NCBI GenBank assembly: GCA_003586115.2
Contig: QVOM02000116.1
Coordinates: 35,925,946-35,989,945, forward strand
DNA: 64,000 nt
From: Salvator merianae
Lineage: Eukaryota > Chordata > Lepidosauria > Squamata > Teiidae
Direction of reading: 5' to 3'
Shown here: in pieces, positions 25,177-36,950 of the stretch
Layout of the letters: the number at the start of each line of letters is the position of its first letter
Position numbering within the stretch: the first letter of the stretch is position 1
The notes under the pieces: model-generated
Seen by the model: only the letters and a program-made list of their open reading frames with translations
Database searches by the model: none
What the model was told of the DNA's origin: nothing
Made by a program: the position numbers and the translations under genes

Positions 25177-26121
25177 ACCACATAGGGGGAAAGGTCCCGA
25201 TTATGTTACAACTATCTTCCCTCTCATGTGATGATACAAGATGAATAGTATTTATGTTACTCTGGGGTTGGATTCAATATTGGTTGACTGGTTCTTTCTG
25301 AAATTCTTAGTAACGTCTAAGAAACCATAAGATATCTGTCTTCTTTCACTCCTTCTAAGTATCCCATTTTCTCAGCTATAAATTACTACAGGAGGATTCG
25401 TGCATATATTTGCTTTTGCTGAACAAGCCCCACCATGGACCTTTAGTTGGTGGTAGGATGGCCAGTACCTCCAAAGATCCTGAGAGCAAACTGACACGAG
25501 TGTAAACTATTAGTTGGGTCACCTTTACTAATACGGCTGAAGCTAAGACAGCAGTGAACAGTGTTGGAGTGTATATGCAAATAGTATTTGTAAACAGAAG
25601 TTCCTCCCCATGTCTCATTGATTGCCTTTAAAAAAACAGTTGCCACATATCACTTTTTGCTCATAGAACAAGGCTAGGGTTTTGTGGTAAAGTAGTTCCC
25701 ATGGATTCAAATGCCTACTTCGCCCTGAAATCAAACTGGGTGATTTTGAGGCAGGCATTGACTTTCAGCCTAATCTATATCACAAGGGTTTGGGGTTTTT
25801 TTGCGGGAGGGGGGAATAAAACAGTGAGGAAGAAAGTCATGTGTACTATCCTGAGTGCTTCAGAAGAAATAAAGAACTCAGGGAAAATGTCAGGATGCCG
25901 AAGATGCCTGAATATTGCTACCAGCTTCAGCAAAAAGTAAATTGAACAGAATTCTTTCATGGTACCTAGTTATCATCTTTCCATCTTCCCAGCATTAAAA
26001 GTTTGGTTTCCTCACTCCTACCTCCAGAATGAAAAGGCCTGTTCCAAATTTGTTTCCCCATCCCCTACAGTCTCCTAAACGTTGGAACAGTCAGGGTGGT
26101 CTGAATGTTCTAGTGGAACAT

Positions 26122-26160
26122 TTTTGCATTTTGTTCCTGAACCCAGAACAAAATGCAAAA
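26122..26160. repeat. Perfect 15-bp hairpin
   Basis: TTTTGCATTTTGTTC (26122-26136) and GAACAAAATGCAAAA (26146-26160) are exact reverse complements around a 9-nt loop. Other GGAACA/TGTTCC words at 26040-26120 suggest it is part of a small inverted-repeat DNA element. Confidence 0.65.
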
Positions 26161-26686
26161 TTTGTTCTGTACACGTCACTTTTATAGGACAAGATGCTGT
26201 TCCTTTTCATAAGTTTGTGCACAGCAATATACACACTAATATAAAAAACCCAACCTCATCAACATCTGCTTTTTTTTCTTAACTATTTGTCAATTTGTTA
26301 CCAACTTCCCCTTTATCATCCTGCTTTGGGGAACCAAGTTCCACCTGTAGAAAAGGGGATAATGTTATTAGCATCAGCAAGTTTGAACAACATCCTATTT
26401 TCTTCATAAATAATACCTATATGAACTGGAATAAATATTTCTTAGAACTCTGGGGTTCTAAGTGTGGTTAATTTTATGAAAGGAAGGGAAAGGATGCTCC
26501 ATCCAAAACTTAATAGCTAATACATTCAGTTAAAAACGAGCTTGTTGCTCCCTGTTTCCAGCTTCCATCATCCCACTTCCTTTCTATTTTTCATTCTAGT
26601 ATACTTGGTACAAGTACAACTTGACTGCACCTGAAATTCGAGCCTGAAAAAATGTACATTTATTATATTATACTATCTGTGAATGG

Positions 26687-26870
26687 GGAATAGCCATAGC
26701 ATAGTGGTACAGCATCTGGCTGGAAAGCAGAGGGTGAGAAGTTTGATCTCCAACATCTCCACAGAAGAAGATAATGGCAGACCACTTCTTATCTGCCAAG
26801 AAGACTATATGGGTGTATCTATATAGCTGCCGGGACTTAACTATAACTTGAAGGCACCTAATAGCAATAA
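26687..26870 (+). repeat. tRNA-derived SINE
   Basis: It opens with GGAATAGCCATAGCATAGTGG, then CTGGAAAGCAGAGGG and AAGTTTGATCTCC (B box), then CACTTCTTATCTGCCAAGAA and ACTATATGGGTGTATCTATA. Order and spacing match the SINE at 31361. Confidence 0.8.
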
Positions 26871-28382
26871 TAACCTATGAATTTCCTTTCAGGCAGGCAA
26901 CCAAAGATACATTCCTGCCAGAGCTCTGTGTCCTGAGCAACAGCTAAATAATGGATGAAAATTCAACAGGACAACTTTCAACTGCTCTGTGACACATTTG
27001 GAGTTCTGCCTGCTCTGGCAAGTTGGGTGGAAACTGGAAAAAAGAATCAAGGAAGTTGATGTAGAAAATATTCTACTTAACAGTAATGGATCAAGCTTAC
27101 AAGTTGCAATATGCCAGCTCTACCTGCTTTCACTTCCTGATCAAGTTTATTCTGTTAATAGCTAGAGAAGCCTTTGTTCTGCTTCTGGACTGTGACATAA
27201 AACAATGTAGGACTTCAGATTGATAAAGAGGTAGCAGGAATAATTATTTGGCACATCTGGGTGATTGTCCATCTGCAGAAGAAGAAAGGCTCCCGTGTAG
27301 GCCCAGCTGTGTGGCTTAAAGTATTTAATGAACAAAAATAGACCTTCGTGTTCAGCTCTTCATACTTTCACCAGCTTTGTTTGGCTGCACAGATTGCAAT
27401 GTACAAAGATAAAATGTGCTTGTTAACCAGCAGAGATTAAGGCACCAGGCATAATGTGTGGCATTCATAAAAAGAATACATTAATGATTAATTACTGCTC
27501 TGCACCAGTTCTATGTCAATATGTTACAGGCTTTGAATTAAAAAGCTACAAGCTGCACACCAGAAGTACTTTCAGCATCCACATAATGGCTGGCCTTCTC
27601 AGATGAAACTAGTGAACTAAAAGCAAATTAATAAAGGGTTTTGCATGCGATTGCCTGCATCATGGTATATCCAGATAGTCTCAGCAATGACAGAAGAATA
27701 GTGCTCAACAGAGCACACTAATTTTTTAATTATCAATATGTTTACTAGAAAGTGAGTTCCAGTGAGCACACCATGGCTTATGCTGAAGTACACATGAATA
27801 GGATTGCAACTAGTTTCTCCATGTCCGTAACTGGGAGTCGGCCACACTAAAGTTATTGATCCTTAGCTGTAAGCGAAGGTCTTGGGATGCTTTCAGTGAA
27901 GCAGAAGGTGAACTTCTCTCCTGAAAGTAATTATAAACATATCAAAAGTAAGAGTTATCAGGTACTTGTCTTTTTTAATTTTATTTTTTTCTCTTTGAAA
28001 GGACATATGTCTTTAATAGCAACACTAAAGCAAAAAGACACAAGTGAAGCACTGATCAATAGGAGATGTTATGTAGGTGCATTTATATTCCTTTCATTCT
28101 TCCTTCTGTGACTGCCCTAGGCTTGAATTATGGGAGGAAAACATTAATTTAATGGTATTTGCAAGCCTTATTACTTCTTGTTCCTATTTTGGTTAATCTT
28201 GCTTCTAAAAGCACTTCATAGATAAGAGCACCAAGAAAAAAGGTAAGGGGCCATATAGATTCCAAAGTTTCTGAATATTTAATAGACATGTAGAAGAGAG
28301 GATTTCAGCAGGGGTTGCCTACATGATAAGCAGCATCTGCCTATTTATGTATTTATTTATTCAATAAATACTGTTTGTTTAT

Positions 28383-28530
28383 CCAATGGGAGATCTGTTG
28401 GATCAGGCCACGGCCCATCTAGTCCAGCATTCTGTTTCACACAGTGGCCCACCAATTGCTCCTGGGCATTCTCAAGCAGAAGATAAAGGCAAAACCTTCA
28501 CCTGCCCTCGACTTGCCTGCATGCCTCTCC
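28383..28530 (-). repeat. CR1-like LINE 3' end
   Basis: The plus strand reads GATCAGGCCACGGCCCATCT, AGTCCAGCATTCTGTTTCAC and AGTGGCCCACCAATTGCTCC. This is the reverse complement of a very common sauropsid CR1-type 3' terminus. A longer copy of the same family is at 46845. Confidence 0.7.
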
Positions 28531-28669
28531 TATACTTTTCTGCCTCTTTCTTCTACACACCCATTAAAGACACAAGGAACCTTGACTTGAATTTCATATG
28601 GCAACTCTAGCTATTACATATTAAAGATGAATTGTGACTATAAGATTGCCTCCAGTCAGCACAGGCTAT

Positions 28670-28905
28670 TTATTTGTTTTATTTAAAATATTTCTATAGC
28701 ACTTCCCATTAGAACATAATCCCAAAGCAGTGTACAAAGAACAAAAACAGATACAATCATAATAGTTATATAAAAACATAATTAAAATCCAGGATGGGGG
28801 AAGCAAACAAACAGATATTCATTCGGAAAGGGCCTAGGTAAAAAGACAGGTCCTTAACTCATGCTTAAAGACCAAGAGGGGAACACCAACATTTTAAAAA
28901 TTTGC
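28670..28905 (-). repeat. LINE 3' region fragment (L2-like)
   Basis: TTATTTGTTTTATTTAAAAT is followed by CCCAAAGCAGTGTACAAAGA, ACAAAAACAG and ATAAAAACATAATTAAAAT. This is the reverse complement of the '...AAAGCACTTxGAAC...AAATAAATAA' LINE tail also seen at 13045. Confidence 0.5.
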
Positions 28906-31360
28906 AGGTGTTTTTCCATACTGGGAAAAAAGAGGCCATCAGAATTTCATCATCTTCACTGACATATCTGGGAACTTGACTGCTTCTTTTGTCTTTTTTG
29001 CACTGTAGCCAAGTTCCTCTTTGAAAGGTCTGGCACAGTGTCGATGCAGATCATAGCAAACCGCAATGGCGAAACTACACCGATTCTTTTTTTAAACCAC
29101 AGGATTTCCTGCACTTTCCTCAATGTGTTCTTGCAAGGGAAAGGCCGGTAGAGACCTGCCATAACATCAGGCCTGTCTGCTGGACCCAGAGGATGCTGGA
29201 AGGATGACAGTGTTTCTTGGATGTCTGGTTAATCCCTTAGATCAGTGATCTTCAGTCTTTTCAGGCCTGTGGCACACACTCCTCTTTTAGCCCAAAGCAT
29301 ACAGTTACACAGCCCACTTCTTTTTTTTTTTTTTTGTCCTAAATTGGCACAGTGGTAGAAATACTTTTGTGACCTCACATAGTTCAAGTTGGGACCCAAT
29401 AGTGGGTCTCAGCCCAGAAGTCTTGGGCATGATGTGCCCAGTTCAAAGAAGACCCGCTCCTGGGGTGGAGTCTATGCCCGGGAGTGCTGTATTTGCAGAG
29501 TGCAGGTCAGGTTTGCTCCTGCCACTGCCATAGGAAAGTCTGGTGGCAACAGAACTGTCCTACCTGCTGCATCAAAGCCCAGAGTCATTATGGTCCAGAT
29601 TGTGGATCATTTCCAGAGTTTCAGGAATGGCTGTGGGGGAAATTTCTGCACCAGCGAACTTTTATTCCCTGGTCTCAAAGTCAGCATGAGACTCTATCCT
29701 GCCATCATTGCCACCCTGGCAAATAAACAAAGGCTTATTTTTTTGTCTTTGAATTACTTGCCTTTGCTGGTACTGGTTGGTAGAAGAGGAAGTCTAGGTA
29801 AAATTTGGAGACCATCTAGGTCACCATCACACCTTTTATGCGAATAGAAGTCATCTTCAGTCCACAGGGACCAGACTTGAAAGCCCCTTTTCATCTTTTC
29901 TGAAGATTTTCCTTCCCAGATTGGGATTATCCTGTATGCAGATTATCCCAGCACCGAGTCTGTTTCTGCTGAAAGAAATGGACCCGGGTGAAGAGCTGGG
30001 TCTCACGAGGTTTTGGTGCAGTGGTGGCACGGCACAGACAGGGTCCTCCCTGCTCTGCAGGGCTCACAAAGCTTTGGCGTGGCAACACCAGTGTCACTGG
30101 CACCGGCAGCATGCCACGGATGAGGGCTTTGGTGTCACAGCAGCAAGGAAGAGCAAGCACAGGGACAGGGACTGACACATGTCCTTAGCTCCTACCCTGC
30201 CTCCATGGTGACATGGATGGGGTCTCCCCTGCTCTACCCCTGGAGGATCCAGGACAAGCAGCCCTGTCTCTCTGTGATCTTGCTCCTGTGAAGAGAGAGG
30301 GCCACCCGAGCTGACTTGCCCCCACTCAAAGATAGGTGTGACCAGGCTGTTCCAGGCTGAAAACGGCATCATTTCCCTGTCCGTCCAAAAATGAACTATC
30401 TTTCTAGGGTGTGACTGTAGCCCTAGACTCTTAAATTGTAAACTGTATTTGAGTACACTTGGCAAATAATGGGATTATGCAGCCATATGCAAATAGCACA
30501 CAACCTGCCAAGGAAACAACAACATACACCTGACATATCAAGATTTTTGGCTCTACAGCACAGGTTTATCTGAAATTCTATTATGTAAAAAGTAGTTGAC
30601 CTCCATGGACTATGATTACCTATTCAACTAACTGTTATATTTCCAAATTTACCTCTCTTTCATGAGAGCTAGAAACTTACTGTTCCTTGAAAACAAAGGC
30701 AAGAGGCTCTTCCTACTATAACAATAGATGCCTTAGGAACATTATGACCTCTATCTTGTATACCTTCTGTGTTTGTGCTTGTTACTATAGAAAGTCAACT
30801 TCATAATGCATTCTGCCATCTGCAGGATCAGAAGGGATTAATTCTAATTTCCTTTTATTTTTATTTTTTTAATTTTTTTTTTGGCAACTAGCGCTTCCTT
30901 TCTGGAGTCAAGGGATCATAAACATTTCAGGCAAAATTCTTGATAAAAGCCAGATAACAAATAATTAAACAATATCTTTGTTAGCAATTATTTGCAAGTA
31001 TTTTTCAGTTGGTATGTATGTTTAAACCAAGAAGGAAACTTAAAAATTGCCAATACCTAAATATAAAGTATTTTGTTGACATCGAGTAATGTTGATGGTG
31101 TGAGGCTTGAGCTTGATAATTTTTATTATTATAAATATCATACTGTTGTTGTTATATATTATTATTATTTCCAGAAAAAAGTTAAGGAATAATTTAATAG
31201 AAGAAAGGTAGAGTAGGCACATTGCATGTTTATTTATTTTTTTAAATCCATAAATTGCCAAATAAATGAAATCTTATTAAATAACATTAAAATGGTATGA
31301 TCAGTAGAATCTAAGAGGGGGACAGTGATGCCAGCTTGGGGATAGGTATATATGTTAACA

Positions 31361-31561
31361 GAGGGCTGTAGCTCGGTGGCAGAGAAAACTGCCTGGAAAG
31401 CAGGGTGTTGCCAGTTTGATCCCCAGCCTCTCTTCAGAAATAGGCAATGGAAACCATTTCTGTATGTCTGCCAAGAAAACTGCATAGCAGTGCCTATGGA
31501 GGTACATATGCAGTCAACCAGGAGTCAGCCATGACTTGATGATACCCAACAACGACAACAA
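31361..31561 (+). repeat. tRNA-derived SINE, best-preserved copy
   Basis: GAGGGCTGTAGCTCGGTGGC (A box region) is followed by TGCCTGGAAAGCAGGGTGTT, CCAGTTTGATCCCCAGCC (B box), TCTGCCAAGAAAACTGCATA, CAGTCAACCAGGAGTCAGCC, ATGACTTGATGATACCCAAC and an AACGACAACAA tail. Seven further copies in the window show it to be a dispersed Pol III-type SINE, not a tRNA gene. Confidence 0.88.
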
Positions 31562-31574
31562 ACGTTAAAGGTAT

Positions 31575-32033
31575 CTCATCCCTAGCCCAAATCAGTCATT
31601 GGAGAGATCTGGCCTGGTATGAAATAATTTGGGAGCTAATAACATTTGACAATATTAAAGAAAAAATAGTCAGATTGGCAGGTGGTAATACTAGTGCATT
31701 TTATAAAATATGGGGAATTGTATTAGATGTAGTTCCTGAACTGGAAGAAAACAATAACCCAGATAAGACCACCCTCTTACAGTGGTTCAAATAAAGATTA
31801 AATATTGGTGTAAAGAATATAAAGAAAGAAGGTGTAAATAATTTCTAGAGGGAGGTTTATTTTTAGGGTTAACAGGCTGTTGACATGGAGGAAATAAGTG
31901 AGGTGGTAGGGGAGGCGGGAAGGAGAAGAGGGAGGACACTTTAGAACAAGATTATATGTGTGTTGAATTAGTGTATCTCTGATATTCAATGTATGTTATT
32001 GTAAAAGAATTAATTTCAAATAAATAAATAAAA
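31575..32033 (+). repeat. L1-like LINE ORF2 end and 3' tail
   Basis: An open stretch reads SHWRDLAWYEIIWELITFDN, then IKEKIVRLAGG, AFYKIWGIVLDVV and a stop near 31792, followed by AT-rich 3' DNA ending TTTCAAATAAATAAATAAAA. The aromatic-rich 'FYKIW' end resembles L1 ORF2 C-termini. The assignment is by pattern only. Confidence 0.5.
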
Positions 32034-32114
32034 ATATTGATCAGATTTTGCAAACATAGAAATGAATAAAAGGAGAACATAACTAAAAGAAAGCTACAAT
32101 GCTCTTTTAATAAG

Positions 32115-32159
32115 TTCCTTCCTTCCTTCCCTCCTTCCTTCCTTCCTTCCTTCCTTTCC
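32115..32159 (+). repeat. TTCC microsatellite
   Basis: This is a near-perfect run of the tetranucleotide TTCC, interrupted once by CCTCC. Confidence 0.95.
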
Positions 32160-32984
32160 ATCATTTGCTTCCCAATATACAGTTATATTTTTTCCTTGTC
32201 TTCCTACCTTGCTTACGCAGCACAAAATATAATTTAATTATCATAGATGGCAAAGGGACTCTGGCACTTCACTAATATGTTCACCAATCTGGGAGAAAAT
32301 CTCATCATAGTCAGTATGTCTTCCCTTCAATTCCACACAGAGGGTAGGGTTGATTGATGTATGACATAACCATTTTTGCAACAGGACCAGTCAATGAGCC
32401 TGCGGATAAAAGTTATGAGAATCTATATAAAACCCTCTATAAGTAGAATTTCAGTCCAATCAATTATAAATCTCCCAGTGAATTAAATGGAACTAAGATT
32501 TCACCTAACAGTGTTATCTAATTACTTCTTACTTTCGGAGCAGAGAATATCCTGAAAATCAATAGAAGTGCATCAGGACCATTCAGATGTTCTCATCTGA
32601 CAGCTGCTACCGATACACTATATACCACAAGAAGGCAATTTAGCATCATGATTAACAGTGTTGTGTTTACAATCAATGTCCTCTTTTTCCTGAAGCATCA
32701 GGGACCCATTTGTTTGTATAGTCTTGATAACTCTAAGTGACATTTTCCCTTTTTTTTTTTTTTTTTTTTGGCTTTTCCTGCAATCACTATTCAAACTGCT
32801 ATGACTTCAGCCTGTTGAAATGACTTATTGTGGTATCATAATAGCAAAAAAACCTAGAGACTTTGGATATGGGATAAAGTCAGGTGAGGGGGAACTCGTG
32901 AAAAGTATATATGAGCTGCCCCTAAGACAGCAAATGCTTCTGTGCCTTGCCATTCCAAAGCCTTGCTGTTGTGGAATAAAACAT

Positions 32985-33120
32985 CAACAGCAAGTAATTG
33001 CACGTAGATAAATAGGGAACATCACTTTGTGTGATGCGGAAGATAGATAGATGTAAGCCTTCAGGCGAAAAATAACCTTGTAAGCTGCTTTGAGTCAGCT
33101 TCGGCCGAGAAAAACCAAAT
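32985..33120 (+). repeat. SINE/LINE-tail repeat, family C copy 1
   Basis: AGCAAGTAATTGCACGTAGA, AAATAGGGAACATCACTTTG, GAAGATAGATAGATGTAAGC, AATAACCTTGTAAGCTGCTT and TGAGTCAGCTTCGGCCGAGA occur in this order. Each has a counterpart in reverse complement at 36497-36660. The repeat runs straight into a TTC microsatellite. Confidence 0.75.
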
Positions 33121-33185
33121 TCTTCTTCTTCTTCTTCTTCTTCTTCTTCTTCTTCTTCTTCTTCTTCTTCTTCTTCTTCTTCTTC
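33120..33185 (+). repeat. (TTC)22 microsatellite
   Basis: This is an uninterrupted run of 22 TTC units (66 bp), immediately after the 3' end of the family C repeat. The long E- and F-rich ORFs across it are artefacts of the repeat. Confidence 0.97.
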
Positions 33186-34026
33186 AGTTGCAAAGATTCC
33201 AGCTGGGCTGTTTTTACAGCAGATGGGAAAAGGCCCAGAAAACCAGATATTTTTGGTCTGGAAAGGAAAAGCTTCCCCCAAGAAACCAGGCTGTTAAGGT
33301 ACTTCCTCCTTCCCAGACATGATGTGGGAGGAGGCACCTGAGGGGCAAGATCCACTCCAAGGGTGCCTCCACATGGCAAGAGGAAATTAAAGGATCTTCC
33401 TTAAATCTCACAATTGCCAATTTACCTGTAAGCTGCCCTTGTTGCTCTTCCAGGAAACTCAAGAGATGATTTGGAGCAGAAAGGTTTGTTTGCTCTTTTC
33501 TCCCATCCCTGTGGTATATGGATGACATATTCTGCAAACTGGAGTCCCATATTCATTTGAGCTGCCCTTTTCTCCAGATTAGGAAAAAATTAGTGTAATC
33601 AATTTTCCTGCACAAATTTAACTCAGGAAGAGCAATCTGAGACTGTCTTATTCACCATCCAAATTTGGGTAATCTGTGTTAATCATGATGACTCCAGCCC
33701 TATCATGGGACGGAGCTAAGTATGGTTTCCTTACACATACATACCCCAAAGTCAGCAGATGTGGTACAGAAATAGGGGAAAGAGGGCATTTTCTCCTTAA
33801 AAAAACAACAGTAATAATAATTCACAACTTGAACCTGAGCCAGGTGCTATTATGTTTACTTCCTCTTCCTTTGTGTCTCTATTTTTCACCTTAACACCTT
33901 TCTTCCACTCCAGACAGGATTGCTTTCTGTCCCATCTGATGTGTTTGCAAAAGCTGCAGTTTGTTGACTTTGTAAGAATGTAAGGCAGTGTAATCCTGAC
34001 TTTGAAATGGAGAAGTCTTTTAATCA

Positions 34027-34144
34027 CCCATTCTGAAAGGACAGCAATGGGACCAGTTGTGGACCCACCATAACTGATTGGGATGGGGTGGAGCTTCATC
34101 CCTGTGAATTTTCATTGGCTCCTGAGAGATCCTTTCAGAATGGG
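34027..34144. mobile_element. Small inverted-repeat element
   Basis: CCCATTCTGAAAGGA (34027-34041) and TCCTTTCAGAATGGG (34130-34144) are perfect 15-bp inverted repeats enclosing 88 bp. They are likely termini of a miniature DNA transposon. No duplication flanks were recognised. Confidence 0.5.
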
Positions 34145-34610
34145 GGCACGACCCAGTTGAATGCCTTCCCAATCCACCGTGAGACGACTTTTTTGCAACT
34201 TCAAAATAGGCAGTCTGAGTGGGCTGGGATCTGAAGCAAGAGTTTTAATTGGAACTCCCATGTCATGGGATTGTTTTGGACTGGTTTTCTCCACGTCTAT
34301 CTGTGTTCTGACTATTAGTGGAGGCATAAAATGGTTTGGATTTGGAATCAAGACAGCTGAAAAATTCTGTTTCAAGTCCCACTTGTAGAATGCTTGCTGT
34401 CCATCATCTGTGAAGGACTGAAGTGGCCAGCAGCCAGGTATATTGTAAACTCCCAGTACCAGCGTGCTGTCAGTTTGAATCTGACAGACTGGCACATACT
34501 AGTACAGGGTGCTTCTGGCTGTGCCCACATTCAGCAGCAGGAGCAGCTGCTAAAGCAGCGAAGCACTGGGTTGCCTGAAAATAGAACTGGCAGCATTCCT
34601 CTTAAACTGG

Positions 34611-34735
34611 ACAGTAGCTCAGTGGGATAATGGTTGCTTTGCTTGCAGAAGGATGGCCTAGAAAGGATTGGAAGAAATCCTTGCTTAAAACCCTGACTGT
34701 CTTTGCAGTGGCCAGTTTTGATTCCTGGCAGCATC
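34611..34735 (+). repeat. Possible second tRNA-SINE family (degraded)
   Basis: ACAGTAGCTCAGTGGGATAA is followed by GCTTTGCTTGCAGAAGG and later CAGTTTTGATTCCTGGCAGC. The 'CTTTGCxTGCAGAAGG' word is typical of the widespread squamate Sauria-type SINE head. It is strongly decayed. Confidence 0.4.
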
Positions 34736-35954
34736 ATACTTCAGCTTCCCTTGTTGTGCACACCTAGGAAGGAAAGGACTTCCCCCAGCAGGAATGATAA
34801 GGATCATCTGCACTCTATGGAGCTTGAACCTTTTTTGTTCCTGGCTTTCTCCAGGTGACCAAGATGTGAGGAGGAAATGGAGATTCAGGGTGGTCTGAAA
34901 ACAGATGAGCCCCCTTGCTAACTCATGCTGTGGCAGTATGAAAGTATTTTATGGGGTAGAGAGGAGGGATCAGGGCTGCATCCAAATTATTATGGTGGCG
35001 CAAGCTCTTCAACAGCAGAAGCACTTTCTTTGATTCAGGAACAGGGTGCATGCTGTTCACATGCCAGGCCCCTCAGTCTTTTGGGAGTCCACGATCTTAG
35101 AAGCCTCAAAGGTCTCAGCTCTGAAGAGAGGGCATCCCATCGTGCTGGAAAGTGCCTTAAGTCAGCCATTTTCAGTGCAACTTCTGCAGAGAGCCATGTA
35201 AATATATTGTAGCCATAAAAGCACTTGAGGGCAGTGAGTTGCAGTGCAGTACTTCTGTGAGAACCTCAGCTTTGCAAACACCATGTTCCTTGGTCTCCAT
35301 TTGACATCTGCATCCACCTATGTGGATGTAGCCATAATCTCTGACTCCTTCTGTCTCCAAATCCAACATTCAGGCTGCAGCCCTAAATCAGACTGTCCTG
35401 TCTCTGTGTCCTGCTGTATCACGGCCGGCAAATGGATGCTGCTTTTAACTCTGCAGCACTGATGAAGCACCTCTGCCTGGTGCTCTAACGCTGCTGGATT
35501 CAGAAGACTTGAGAAGGCAAAATGAGGATTAAAACATGAATCTGATGCCATGTCCTCTGACACAGTGGTGGAGGTGGGGTTAGGAGCTGAAGAGCTGCAT
35601 TGTCTTCCTTTTACTGTCAAACACAGGTTTTTTGCATCAGAAAGCCAAAGAGCCTCCTACATACTTTTGTCTGCCAAAGTCTACAGTTGCCTACACTTTT
35701 CCTATTAAAGTTGCTTGCTTCCTCTGACAATGCCTGCAGCTACGTTTTCTGAATGCAAAAGCACCCTAGAATGCTGGATGCTGGCATGGCAGCTGAGCAT
35801 TAAACTGAGCATTTGTATTTGTTGGGAAATAACACTATGAACCCACCCAGCTCTGTGCCCTAATTCATTGATCAGTACTTCCTCTGATGGCAGTAGGAAG
35901 TGGTCTGCCTCCAAAGGCCACCTGCTGGGAGACTGCGTGCTTGTGACCTCCTGG

Positions 35955-36055
35955 TGGCTTCCCGGAGCAGCTGGTTGCCCTCTGAGACAACAGAGTGCTG
36001 GATTGGATGGGCCACAGGTCTGAGCCAGTGGGACATTTCTTATGTTCCTTTCTAA
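35955..36055 (+). repeat. CR1-like LINE 3' terminus
   Basis: AACAGAGTGCTGGATTGGAT, GGGCCACAGGTCTGAGCCAG and CATTTCTTATGTTCC give the sense form of the 3' end seen reversed at 28383 and 46845. Confidence 0.65.
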
Positions 36056-36149
36056 CTTAGGTACACCCCTAACATAGGACGAGGCTTGTGTGAAGCCTGT
36101 TCAACTGTTGGCATGGATGCTTAATGAAGGGAACCTGTATTCATCAGTT

Positions 36150-36950
36150 TGGGGATTGTGGGGAGGTACAGAAGTTTTGCGAGAGCATTCAAGAGGAAGT
36201 ATGGAAGAATCAACAGCAATTTTTTGACTAAGGAAATCTATTTAATGCATTGTTATGGAGCTTTAAGGTTGAACAGGGTGACGAGTTTCGTCTTGAACAA
36301 TTAATACTGGCAGCACTGTTAATAATAGTGTATGGGTGGAAGGAGAGTACCAAATGGACACTGGAGAAATGGAGGTACTATTTACTAGAAGCAATGACAT
36401 TTCAAATATTAAGTAACAATAGATTAAGGATAGAAGAGCAAAAAGTAGGTGGAGATTTGAGAGGAAAATGGAAGGGGATAGTGCAATATTTGGTGAAGAA
36501 GAAGAACTTGGTTTTTTATACCCCGCTTTTCTCGGCCGAAGCTGACTCAAAGCGGCTTACAAGGTTATTTTTCACCCAAAGGCTTACATCTATCTATCTT
36601 CCACATCACACAATGTGATGCTCCCTATTTATCTACTTGCAATTACTTGCTTTCGAACAGCTAGGTTGACTGGAGCTAGAGGCCAGTAGAGGGCACTCAT
36701 CCTCTCTACACAGCAGACAGGGGTCGTGAAGGAAGCGAGGAGTGACCAGGAAATAAATCAGGTATTAGTAACCTTCTATATGTGATTATTTAAGTTAGGG
36801 GGTGGGTTCACTGAGGGAGGGATTATGAATGTATAAGTGTATAAGCATTATAAATTGATGAACATATGGATTTGAGGGATTTTTCAATGTTTTATTTGTA
36901 ATTTGTATGGATTTTATAAAAATGATTTTTAAAAAAGAAAAAAAACCTGT
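36150..36950 (+). repeat. L1-like LINE fossil interrupted by another repeat
   Basis: The 5' part encodes LEQLILAALLIIVYGWKEST and KWTLEKWRYYLLEAMTFQIL, then RLRIEEQKVGGDLRGKWKGI, resembling the C-terminal part of L1 ORF2. The sequence is then broken by the family C repeat (36497-36660). It resumes with a G-rich and then AT-rich 3' region and an A-rich tail ending near 36950. Family assignment is by pattern only. Confidence 0.6.
36497..36660 (-). repeat. SINE/LINE-tail repeat, family C copy 2
   Basis: Reverse complement of the 32985 repeat: GCAAGTAATTGCAAGTAGAT, GAAGATAGATAGATGTAAGC, AACCTTGTAAGCCGCTTTGA and TCAGCTTCGGCCGAGAAAAG, then CGGGGTATAAAAAACC and four TTC units. It sits inside the L1-like fossil, so it inserted later. 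Confidence 0.75.

Noticed and set aside
29389..29847. 152-codon plus-strand ORF
   Set aside because: No motif, no exon-like boundaries and no family recognised; length is within chance for this composition.
31361..31435. tRNA gene
   Set aside because: A and B boxes are present but the body and many copies show it to be a SINE; the cloverleaf is not preserved.
32922..33379. ORFs with poly-Glu, poly-Lys and poly-Phe runs
   Set aside because: They are translations of the TTC/GAA microsatellite and repeat tail.
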